Source: Lactifluus volemus
Taxonomy: Eukaryota > Basidiomycota > Agaricomycetes > Russulales > Russulaceae
Assembly (NCBI GenBank): GCA_022376515.1
Contig: WTXI01000006.1
Span: 1,178,001 to 1,242,000 of the forward strand
DNA length: 64,000 bases
Direction of reading: 5' to 3'
The position numbers and the translations under genes were made by a program. Shown piece after piece: positions 1-10,168 of this stretch (positions are counted from its first letter, which is position 1; every line of letters starts with the position of its first letter). The notes beneath the pieces are model-generated. The model made no database searches. It worked only from the letters and a program-made list of their open reading frames with translations, and was not told the origin of the DNA.

Positions 1-1243
1 ACAAGTCCGACCATTGATATCGTCAACGAACTTGTAATCAAAAGCGGTGGAGGTATTCAATATGATGTCCGCAAGTCGCGGCGGCGCGTCGACGACCGCT
101 CTCCAAAGGATGCGAGTGATATTTCCTTTTCCCCAGCGTTGTTGGCCAAGCGTATCTGAATATACCACGAGGCTTGGATAGAATCTTCGTCCTCGCTGAG
201 TACAGCTTTCGTAAGGTTTTTCTCCAAGTCGCGAAATAGGCCCATTTGTATATTCCCCTCAATGCTGATTTGTCGGTTGAGGATGAGATCGCTGACGTCT
301 CCCCCTTCGAGTTCGAGTCCTACAGAGACGTCTGTAATATCCACCAGGCATGCCGCCACGATGTCCGATAGCTCAGAAATGAGCTAGAACCGATGAGGTC
401 ACGAGCGTGAAGAGTTCGATAGGTGGGCAATCACACACCTGGCGATTGAACACGGGCTGGATGTCAACCTGGCGAGCAAGATATAGTTCTTTTGTGGTGG
501 ACTTTGAGCGTTTGTCCCACTTTTTGAGGATCTTTCGAAAGCCCGTCGCGTTGATCTCGACAAAGTGCTAGTATGCGGGGGTAAGCATGGGTACAAAGTT
601 GTGTTGACTGAGCAGCACCTGAAGCTTGGAAAGATCCCGTTCGAGGAGGTGAAAGCCCTCCTCGACGGCCTTCCATTCTACGGAGTTCTGTGTGGTATCG
701 TCTAGGCTATCACGGGGAGCCCTCGAAGCAGCGGCGCGACGCTTTGAGAGGAGGGTCTCGAGACGGAGTTTGAGCTCTGCCTCTTTTCGGAGGTAGAATG
801 CGTTTATCTATACAAGGGGGCGTCTATCTGTGGACAATGCCGGGACCGGGAGGAATCGAACGGGCGCTACCTTCTCGAGCTCACGCTCTAGCTTGAAAAA
901 GAATGCGGCCTTGTGGGCTTGAAAGTCTGGTCCACGGTCGTCATCTTGACCTGTAGGAATGAGGGAAGGCTCATTTATCTGGCTGACAATGTCAACCGCA
1001 GTGTGGGCCCCAGAGATGGGAATGGGGGAGGCAGAATGACCCGGACGGATGCCGAGGGCGAGAGCAGCTGCTTCTGAGGCAGGGCGCTTCGCGCAAGGGA
1101 CGAGACGATTTTCTTGAGAAATTTGTAGTCAAGATAGTACTGGGACCAGCCGGGAATGACTTCGGCTTGAAGCTGTTTCCCAAACTGAAAAAAGGGAATT
1201 ACCGTTACCGAGGAATATTGATCAAGAAAGAACGGACCTTCAT
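1..1243 (-). CDS. SPX-ankyrin protein of the PHO81/GDE1 type, 3' end outside the window
   Basis: N-terminal part of a phosphate-signalling protein. The start is ATGAAG (1238-1243), spliced over a 53-base intron (1185-1237) to an exon opening FGKQLQAEVIPGW, which restores the canonical SPX start MKFGKQLQ. The SPX domain continues with YLDYKFLKKIVSSL, then FQAHKAAFFFKLERELEK, YLRKEAELKLRLETLLSKR, and FRKILKKWDKRSKSTTKELY, whose lysine-rich helix is the inositol-pyrophosphate-binding surface known for SPX domains. After it comes a helical linker and, at the window edge, DYKFVDDINGRTC, typical of a first ankyrin repeat. In Pho81 and Gde1 the SPX and ankyrin parts are followed by a GDPD domain, which would lie left of base 1. 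Whether it is the CDK-inhibitor-like regulator or the glycerophosphodiesterase cannot be decided here. The family call is secure; the symbol is left open. Confidence 0.85.
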
Positions 1244-1590
1244 TGTAAATGGGAGACGATGATGGGAGTAGTAGTAAAACAGTAAGGAGGGCGAGCTCAA
1301 GGGAAGAAAAAAAAGAAAAAGTCATGAATATGGCGGGCTAAAGTGGTGACCGAAAATGGCCCTTTCGAACTAATCTCCTATTGGATGTTCTCGAAAAACA
1401 GACAGCGTTCAAGTTAGAGTGCAACTCCCGCAGGAAGCCACGCCTATCGATCCATCAAGCGATACGGGACGAACGTGCGTCACTTCGCCTGACCACGGAG
1501 ACGCCACAAACGCCGTGATGTCGCCACCATTTGTCAATTTAGCCCTTCACTGGCTTTTACTCAAATTCCTATACAACACACACGACACAC
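1244..1590. other. intergenic region between the SPX gene and PEX12
   Basis: This holds the 5' side of the SPX gene and the 3' side of PEX12. A 73-codon plus-strand reading frame at 1419-1640 overlaps the PEX12 stop and resembles nothing I know. No other feature seen. Confidence 0.5.
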
Positions 1591-2962
1591 TCATACAAGT
1601 ACCTTCCGTAGGTCCCACGTACGTGCCGGTAGAAGCGTGACAGGACATGCCCCATGATTCTCTACGTGGCTGAACGCACACCTGTAGCAAAATACATACC
1701 CAGAAGGAAGTGCTGTCGCGTTCACAATCGTAGACCGGCACAGTGGACATTGTCCATATTTTGTTGGGTCAACGGGTATACCCTTTGGATGGGGCCGGAG
1801 TAAGCGAGGGGGAGGGATGGCGGGGCCCAGTGGCGACGTCGAAAGGGCCCGAGCCGGAGATGATGGGGAGTACCACCACTCGAGAAACTTGATGAAAAAT
1901 ATGGCTGTTGGTAGCAGCAACTTGAGTGAGTCGAGAACAAGTCGAGGTGAAGCTAAAATGAGGCGCCGCAAGATAGCTATCAGGCCGCCACTTTTATCAA
2001 TGGCTTGGCCTTGCGTGACGTTCCCGCTACTGCTGCTGCTCGCTACAAAACACGACTAAGTAGATGCGTGCCAAACGTGAGAACGTAAACTCACCATATC
2101 TTCGACACTCAATCGACGAAGATCGACGCCCACCCACGACAGCCAAGGCCGATAGAACGGCGTCCTTTCAAAAGCGTATGTCACATTGTATACCATGAGC
2201 CAACATTCAAAAGCCATGTTGATCCACGGATAGGTTCGCTTGTATAGCCTCCTTAGGCGACCCCTAAACGTCTGGGCCAATGTCAGTCTGGTTGGCGACT
2301 GTTTGACTCCATCGGACATTACCTCTTCACTGAGCGTCTGCATTTGCCGCGCACCATCGTCAAGTACATCTGTTCCTCCACCAAGGTCCTCGTAGTAACT
2401 TTGAGCCTTGGCACGAAGATAAGGGAGGGCGACCTATCAACGCATCAGGATTTTATCTCGGCGTCGTGAGAGCTCCTTACTAGGACAAGTAGCGAGCGCC
2501 AGATTTCTCGATCCCTCAACTTCTCTTCCACCGGAAAATCCCCAACCGCAGCGCGAGCTCTTTCCGTCTCAATAAATGGTCTCCTCCTTCGCTTGAGGCC
2601 ATAGAAGTTCTCTGCAAAGGAGGAATCTACCACATATGGGTGAAGGGGTCTGAGGGAGACTGGGGGCTACTCACTGTGCTTACGGAGATAGTGACGCTCG
2701 ACATAAAGCATGATTAGTGCGTAGAATTCCTCATGCCGATTGACTATCCGTAGCAAATATCTCGGATGTCTCTGTGCAAAAACCTATAGAGATAACCAGT
2801 CAGAGTACTGTAGACCGTAGGATGACAATTGTCGGACGTCGGACTCACGGAAAGTACATACTTCAGTGCAGGCTGTAAGAGATCTCTGAGCTGCTCCTGG
2901 GCGACTAATTCAAACAGGGATGGTTTTAGAGGATCTCCTCCGTACTCGTGAAAAAAATCCAT
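1591..2962 (-). CDS. PEX12: peroxisome biogenesis factor 12 (RING-like E3 subunit of the matrix-protein import machinery)
   Basis: Peroxisomal membrane protein that, with Pex2 and Pex10, forms the ubiquitin-ligase channel recycling the import receptor Pex5. The start [18 protein letters not shown] is the usual Pex12 N-terminus, followed by [14 protein letters not shown] and, after an intron, [19 protein letters not shown]. Later exons give FYGLKRRRR, the helices [20 protein letters not shown] and [16 protein letters not shown], and a second hydrophobic stretch [17 protein letters not shown]. The C-terminal zinc motif [20 protein letters not shown] continues [18 protein letters not shown], with only five cysteines, as expected for the degenerate Pex12 RING. 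It ends TWDLRKVLV. At least four introns. One lies after LSVEDM near 2090 and ends at a TAG before a serine run near 2045. It looks intact. Confidence 0.9.
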
Positions 2963-3453
2963 TGTGTCCGAGGTCAACGATGACTTGAGATGGATGACCT
3001 TGTTGCACGTGGTTGCAAGCACCAGAGGCTGTCCATTTTATGTTGTACTTTAGACTCTCAACGTCCTGAATGATGTTTTCAAAAGCCCCGTCGCTTTGAC
3101 CACTCTCCGGGTTATTTAATGTCGAATTCGGATGTTCAACTTTGTTCTTTTGTTCTCTTGCCTCTTCTTTTTATAGCTTCGGCTTTCAACGTTTCCGCCG
3201 TTGCGCCAGACAACGCCTCGAACTCATGAGTTATCTAAATGGCTACGGTGAACAGCAGCATCACGAGAACGCCAGTGGCATTCCTCCTTTTGAACTGTGC
3301 GTGCCTACCTCCCCTCAGCCTCGTGTTCTTTCTTCCCCCACGATTTCCTATTGCTTTCACATGGGCAAAGGACCACGATGAGTAGCTACGTCTGAGCCGT
3401 CACACCCCCTATTCAAACGTCTTTAGAATTTATTCAATTCCTGAATTCTGATC
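2963..3453. other. divergent intergenic region, PEX12 / UPF0303 gene
   Basis: About 490 bases separate the PEX12 start from the start of the plus-strand UPF0303 gene. The 79-codon frame at 3142-3381 has no recognisable content. Both promoters must lie here, but I see no motif I would name. Confidence 0.4.
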
Positions 3454-4363
3454 ATGTCTACATACGGCCAATTGTACAGACCCATGATGCCCCCCACCGA
3501 TGCAGAACTCGCAACAAAAGCCTTGGAAGAAGAGGCGACCTACCGATTTCCCTCGTTCTCTGCAAATGACGCCATCACTCTAGGACTCTCGCTCCGCAAG
3601 CGTTTTCGCGCGTCTTCTCGACACCAACGTCAGGGCCGCGGCCTTATCATATCCATTCAGACTGTCGTCGGGCATACATTATTCTCATGCACCGTTGGTG
3701 ACCTTGGGAATACTATGGGCGACGTTAGCTTGGACAGTTGGACATCCTTGGACAGCATGATCACTATCGTCCGTCGGACGGGTCACTCGAGCTTTTACGT
3801 GGAAAAGGGAATGGGCGCGATGGGAAAGACCCCCAAGGAACTAGGCCTTCCGGCCGACCTTCGCATACAGGGAGGAGGTAAGCCTCCCATCGCCATTCGC
3901 CCCACTCCTCTCCGTTTGGAACTGATATTCCCAACAAATTAGCCTTTCCAATTTGGCTTCAGGCGAGTATTAACCCCAACGGTGTCGTTAGACTGACCCA
4001 TTTGCAGAATGCGCCATGTTGTCCTATCGCGGTCGTTGCATGTTATTCTGGATCAAGCGTAGATGACCATCATGTTTGTTCTATGGTTGTCGTTTGACTG
4101 GACAGTTTGACACCAAGCTCCTTTCAGATGGTTGTGAGCTCTGTAAGGGACTATCTGCGCAAGCTGTCTGAAGCGGCGGAGAAGGTCCCGCTTTCACCAA
4201 GCATTCGTGACGGCAGTACCGTACGTGCTCTCACCGAGTCTGGGTTCACATGTCACATTCTAATCTTTATTTTGGCAAGGAGTGGATATCTGACTCCGCC
4301 GTCGGTAAATTATATCGGCCGTCACAATTCGAAGAGGCACATGAATCAGAGAGGGTGCCCTGA
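3454..4363 (+). CDS. UPF0303 / GlcG-HbpS-like protein (heme-degrading-domain family), YBR137W-like
   Basis: Small cytosolic protein of the UPF0303 family, 228 residues from five exons: 3454-3877, 3943-3962, 4008-4073, 4128-4220 and 4280-4363; the frame closes exactly. Conserved stretches in order are FSANDAITLGLSLRKRF, IISIQTVVGHTLFSCTVGD, the core RTGHSSFYVEKGMGAMGKT, then GGAFPIWLQ and CPIAVVACYSGSSVDDHHMV assembled across introns, and a helical end VSSVRDYLRKL. Family members carry the HbpS/GlcG fold and are often labelled heme-degrading-domain proteins; the yeast relative YBR137W has been linked to tail-anchored-protein delivery. The biochemical role here is not evident. Exon 2 is only 20 bases, and the intron after it starts with GC (GCGAGT) rather than GT. 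Confidence 0.85.
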
Positions 4364-5274
4364 ATCCGTGCAATTATTTACAATAAATGAATAAGGATAA
4401 AAAGGCCCCAGATAACAAGTCTAAGAGCTTTCCTCAGTTGAATGATTTTGAGGTGGACCACGAAGCACTCGGATATTTTCTAAACGGTATGTCAAGCACC
4501 CGCGGGGTAGTGGGAAAACCTTTACCTACCATGACGGAGGAAAATTTGGCGCTGGCCCTGGGGAGTGTTTGGGTCCGCTTCGGAATCGGCCTCCCGGAGC
4601 TCAAAATTAGCTTCCACGTACACATGGGAACCCTTCTGTAAGTTACGGAGGTAATTATTCGCCCCTGGGTTAAAGGAGAGGATGTGATGCCAGGTCGTTT
4701 TGGACTCCTGACGAGCTAGAAAAAGTAATCAGTCGAACTATGATTCTGGCCTTCACAGGATGGACGTACTGCCGTCAGGACCAGGAGGAGGCGGAGGATA
4801 ATTCGTCGTGGCAACCGAGTAACTTGTAAAGGCTCGGAAATGAGATCTATCAGTCAACCTTTGGGTAAAGAATGGTGCGTACGAGACATATTCCTTGTCA
4901 CTCTTCGTCATACGAACCTCCGGGTCCTTACCAAGGCGGCCGACGAGGACGAGCTTGGAGACATCGGACGAACGCGACGCGGTGGTAGAAAATGCCTATG
5001 GTATCTGTGAGAATCTCGGCGGGTAAGATGTTGAGTGAGAAGATACACACGCGAGTGATTGCACGCGAGATGGGTGCTCGAGCAAACATGGTCGTGAAAG
5101 AGGAATGAATTTAATTTTGCTGGAATGTAATGTAAATAAATTGTTATAAATGGTGTCACGTGAGCGAAGATTATCAGGTTGGTGCCTCCCCTCAACCACA
5201 TGTTGGAATTGTCCTCTACAATATCCCATTAAATCACCATTCTCAAGACTATTGTAAAACGCTGTATCTCCATC
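4364..5274. other. region without a confident gene; small unassigned reading frame at 4387-4641
   Basis: The plus-strand frame 4387-4641 (84 codons, beginning MNKDKKAPDNKSKSFPQLND) has a reasonable composition but no family I recognise and no clear splice partner, so it could be a fragment of an old gene. The rest, up to the HBS1 start, includes a TCACGTGA-like E-box (GTCACGTGAG, 5156-5165) about 110 bases upstream of that start, a plausible promoter element. Confidence 0.3.
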
Positions 5275-8200
5275 ATGTCTAGACATAGATTTGTCAGGAA
5301 TCTAGATCTAGACGGCAAGTCCTTTACCCTATCTCACTCCAACTTCCGGCAGACTCAATCTTCTTTTCCTCTAGAAGAGCGTGATGATGGCGCCCTTTCG
5401 GATGGTGGTGATGATATGACGCCTGAAGAATGCGGTAGGGAGATTTATCTTTGCCCTATCCATTCTGGTTTGTTGACTTCTCTTGTACCCAGCACAAGTG
5501 GAAGCAGGTCTCGAGCAAGTCCGCACCGCCTTTGGTTCAGAAGAGCAATCCGGTTTCACGGATTCTCTCATTATGGAAACCTTGTGGGATTGCTACTGTG
5601 ACGTTGACAAGACGATTGAATGGTTAACGGGTACGCCTATCTGTTAATCTCCACGATAAAAATCTTCACGCGCTGCCCAAAGAGGTGCAGGAGAGGAAAA
5701 ATGCTGCCCGCGAGAGAAAAGGTGAGCCCTAGTTTCTCGTTTTAGTACCCCTTGGGTCGTCCATCCTATATTATTCTACCCCTTCACCCTCACCCTTCCA
5801 TACCTTCTGGCCTCTACATAAGTCGGTATGGCGACGGCTGCAAGAAGGTGCATCTCTCTACTCGCTTTAGCCAACTTCCCCCGTCAATGTCATCATGGTC
5901 ATTATCGAGGTTGACTGCTTTCGTCGTATAGAAGCTGGAATCCCCCTTCCTGATGATGACCTCGTTGCTAAGGGCATGACTCCTGCTCAAATTCACGCGG
6001 AAAGACTCGCCCGGGTGGCTGAGGCCCGCTCTGGCTCTGGTTTCACTTCCTTCCCAAACGAACACTTGCAGAATATTCAGCCCGAGGACTTTTATTCGGT
6101 CTCGGATGATATGTATGTGCGGCGCTTGAGCACCATCACGGAGCGGACAGAGAAGACCGAGTTAACTGAAGCCCCAACGCGCACCTCACGAAGTCTGGCC
6201 TACGTCAACCGTCACAGCCTACATGCTCCGAGCGCCACCCCAACCGATTCCTCATACGGGGAAGTAATTGGTAAGTTGCACCTAAACGGGTCAGCTGGGT
6301 TACCACGCTTATACCACTCTTGCTGTGCTGGCAGAATCTCATCTAAGTCGGGCGGTCTTGCCCGTCGATCCGAATACCATACGGCCGTCACCTCCCCCGT
6401 CTGCTATGCAACCGTCCCGTGATGGGTCCGAGGCATCATCTGATTCAACTGATAGCGAATCCACTCGCACAGTAACGCCGCCCCCGCGAGAGCCTAGTGT
6501 CCAAATCCCCCCTATTGAAACCATTCCCGACATTCCCGACAACCAGACCAAGTCTACTCGTGCTTCTTCAGTTAAGTTGTCCCGCTCGAACTCTGCTCAG
6601 CGGGCAATCCCGGTGCAAGTCTTCAAGTCGATAACGCCGAAGCATTTGGCTCTCCCTGTCGATAAACCGTTGCCCGACCTTCCACCGCCGAGTGAACCTC
6701 GGTATTCTGTAGCTGAATCGCATACCTCTTCGGATCATCCCAGGAAGTCCAAACTATCAGCCCTTGCTAGCTCAAGAGCCTCTAGCTCAAAGGCGAGTAC
6801 ATACAGCCAGAGCTCTTGCCAGAGCTCAAGCACACTCGGGACTTCCTCTGTGCGCACGTACCCGGCGCTGCGCCCTTCATCTGAATCTGAGCTGTCATTC
6901 ATCGAAGAGGAAAAAGATACTTCCTCCACTTCCTCCTTAGTTCGTCACGCTATCCAGACTGCTCTGAATCAGGAAGCCGCCGACCGTTCTGCTGTCTCAC
7001 CTTTGAAGCAGGACAAGGAGGTTCAGCACGATTCAACCGTCACCGTCACGTCATCCTCGAGCTCGAGGTCAACCGCGAGGCCAACTTCCGAGGCAAAGGA
7101 TGTTTCGACATTCTACACGGCCTCTGAAACAGAGGTCACTTCCTCTGGCGAGCGTCGAGCTTCTAAACTTGCAAAGTTAGCTCAAGCCAAGGCTAAGCAG
7201 GGTAGTTCCGGGCTTTCAAGGCCGAAGGTTGCGCGCCCGCCATCCCCATCGACCCTCCTTCGCAGTACACATACAGAATATCTCACACCTATCGCTAATG
7301 GGCCAACCGCGACGACTGCTATCACGACTTCATATCAGACATTGAATCACCTTAATTCACCTGTTCTACCCCCATCGTTTCCGCCCGGTGGGCACATATC
7401 CTCGTCCCCGTCGTCCCCGGAACCGAAACCATCCAAGTTGGCAACGAAGGCGAGGAAGTCGCACCACAAGCGTGTCAACCATCCTGAGGATGAACAGGCT
7501 ATCCTCACTGTACCAGTGCATGCCATGTTCAAGCCCGAGGGCAACCGTTCCCGTGCGTCGCCCTCAACCTTCGCTACCATCTTATTGGATGGAGTTCCTC
7601 TAACATCTGACGAAGATAAAGGACATCGGAAAGAGCGTCGGGATAAAATGCCTCGAGATCGACACCGCAGTCACGGTCGTTCAAAGTCTGCATCTTCGCC
7701 AGACGGGTCTTCGACCAATGTGAAACCACTCCATCGAAACATAAATCCTCTGCAGTCAAGGCAGCAAACGTCCCATTTGCTCAGCTTGGCCCGTTCGCAT
7801 TCGACGTCCCATCCCCGGATGATGTTGTATTAAATGCACGTCGTGGCACATCGATGGCACGAAGCTCAGCCGACGGTTCCACCCTTACTGCTTTCCCTCC
7901 CTCCACCGCTCATTCACGTTCTTCCTTCACTTCTGCTTCTCGGGTTTCTGCTTCTGCAAATTAGTTTTTTTTTGGTTGCTGCCACGAGCATGTACTGACT
8001 AGATGGCTGTGCGAATATTATTTTAGCTGCAAAGGAACGCGAGAAAGCTCAGAAGCTTGCTGCTCAGAAGAAGGCGGCTGAGGCGCAAGCTGCGTCGAGA
8101 GCCGCGAATCGTGCGATATCACCCACGCCAAAATCTCCGAAAACGGCGAAAAGTACTACTAAGAAGACTGCCGTCAGCGGGGCCACGAAGCCGACGGGCT

Positions 8201-10168
8201 CGGGCCCCGCTGCGCTTGAGCAGCGGAATATTGACGTGTTTGCGCTAGGCTTAGGTGCGGAGGAGACATCCCCCGCACAAGAGGAGTCACCAAGGGTGGC
8301 TCTTGCGCGAGAGAAAATACTTGAAGAGGCAGCGAAGGCACTAGAAGCGGAAAGTAAGGGCCAAGCGGGAATCAGCCTCGTCGTTATCGGTGAGCCGGAT
8401 CTTTATTCCCATCTGACGCGCGATTTTCTGATTCGTTCTAGGCCACGTCGATGCTGGAAAGTCGACACTGATGGGAAGGCTGCTCTATGAGCTCGGTCGT
8501 GTCGACGAAAAAGCAAAAGTAGCGAACGAAAGAGCGAGTACTAAAATTGGCAAGGGAAGCTTCAGCTGGGCGTGGCAGTTCGACGGTACGACTGAGGAGC
8601 GTGAGCGGTAAGTATTTTTCTCTCGGTCTCGGTGGTATGGGCGACTGCACTCTGAGAAACAGGGGTATAACGATGGACATTGCAGTGCAGATGCTCTCAA
8701 CACCTCACAGGAATATTACCATCCTTGATGCCCCTGGACACAGGGACTTTATCCCGAATATGATATCTGGCGCTTCTCAGGCGGACTGTGCACTGCTCGT
8801 AGTGGACGCTTCAACGGGTGAGTTTGAAGCAGGTTTCGATCGTGGCGGGCAGACGCGTGAACACGTCGTGCTCGTGCGTAGCCTGGGGGTTACGCAGATT
8901 GTGGCGGCTATCAACAAGCTCGACATGGTTTGTCTGTTTCTCCGTTGGATTGGGTGGGCGTGCCATTGCTCACCTCGTTGAAAAAGGTCGACTGGTCGAA
9001 GGAGCGCTACGAAGACATTTGTCATCAACTCAAACCATTCCTCGTTCAGTCAGGCTTTCAGACATCCAAGACTCACTTCGTCCCTGTCGGTGCGATGTCG
9101 GGTGTGAATCTCGTTAGCCGCAAGGGCCAGGATGCAGTTGTCCTCGACAGCTGGTACTCTGGTCCCACCCTCGCCGAGCTGTTGGGTCCGTTTGTTACTT
9201 GATATAGTAGACTACCAGTCTGACGCTTGACGACACCGCAGACCGCCTCCAACCTCCAAAGCGTGACATCAACTCCCCTTTACGTTTTCCGATCTCCAAT
9301 GTGTTCAAAGGACAAAGCTCTACCACCGGCGTCTCAGGAAGAGTCTGTGGTGGTTTAGTACAAGTCGGTGAACGTTTGCGTGTCCTGCCCGGGGACGAGA
9401 CGGCCGTTGTGAAAGGTTACTCTTCACTTTTCCTTTTTTTTGAACTTTTGAGAATGAATCGTGTCACACAGCTATCGAGACGGAGACGGATAGGGTGCAG
9501 TGGGCTGCTGCCGGATCCAACGTTACCCTGTATTTGACTGCAATCGATCCCATTCATCTCGACGTGGGGGGCGTGCTGTGTCCACCAACCGACCTTGTCC
9601 AGCTCGCTTCAGCCTTCACCGCACGTGTCATCGTTTTTGACATTCAAGTCCCAATTCTAGCCGGAACATCGGTGGGGATAGCGATCGACCGATTCCTCTG
9701 AGGTGGTTACTTGGTTCTGACATTCGCCTATTTCAATCCAGATCGAACTCTTTCATCATTCTCACGACGTCCCCGCGGCGATATCAAAACTGAATGCCAC
9801 GCTGGATCGCGCTTCCGGTGTTGTCACCAAGCGGAACCCTCGGTTAGTCTACCAAATTCTACACGCCTTTTTGGTTTGTTTTCTTTGCGCGGCTAATGCC
9901 GCTCTGCAGTGTTCTGACGAAAGGCACCTCTGCGGAAGTCCAGATTGCGATACGCCAAGCTGTCTTCGCGGGCTCTGGTGCGCGGACAGCCGCCATTCCC
10001 TTGGAACCCTTTTCCACGAATAAAGAAATGGGTCGGATCCTGATTCGTAGAGGGGGAGAGACAATCGCCGCCGGTAAATGCCCAATCAATTCTTTGTGTG
10101 ATACGGTTGGCTGACGCGATCCGACGCCGACGGGTGCTTCAGGTATTGTACTGGAGATTGTTCGCTGA
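5275..10168 (+). CDS. HBS1: HBS1/SKI7-type translational GTPase (no-go / non-stop decay, ribosome rescue)
   Basis: Partner of Dom34/Pelota that splits stalled ribosomes. Exon 1 (5275-5314, [13 protein letters not shown]) joins via a GC-AG intron to [19 protein letters not shown]. Next comes the Hbs1 N-terminal helical domain ([20 protein letters not shown]), then [21 protein letters not shown] very long Ser/Pro/Thr-rich region (6325-7790) ends with [19 protein letters not shown]. The GTPase domain has G1 [12 protein letters not shown] (split by an intron), G2 RGITMDIA, G3 DAPGHRDF and G4 NKLDM, followed by two beta-barrel domains ending [15 protein letters not shown] and TGA. A change of frame is needed at 7670-7760 to reach the PSPDD motif; a short intron (for example GTGAAA...CAAG, 41 bases) would supply it. 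Many introns, about a dozen. It appears intact. Confidence 0.9.

Noticed and set aside
1419..1640. 73-codon plus-strand frame overlapping the PEX12 3' end
   Set aside because: It has no recognisable content, and the overlapping PEX12 zinc-motif exon on the other strand explains the open frame near its end.
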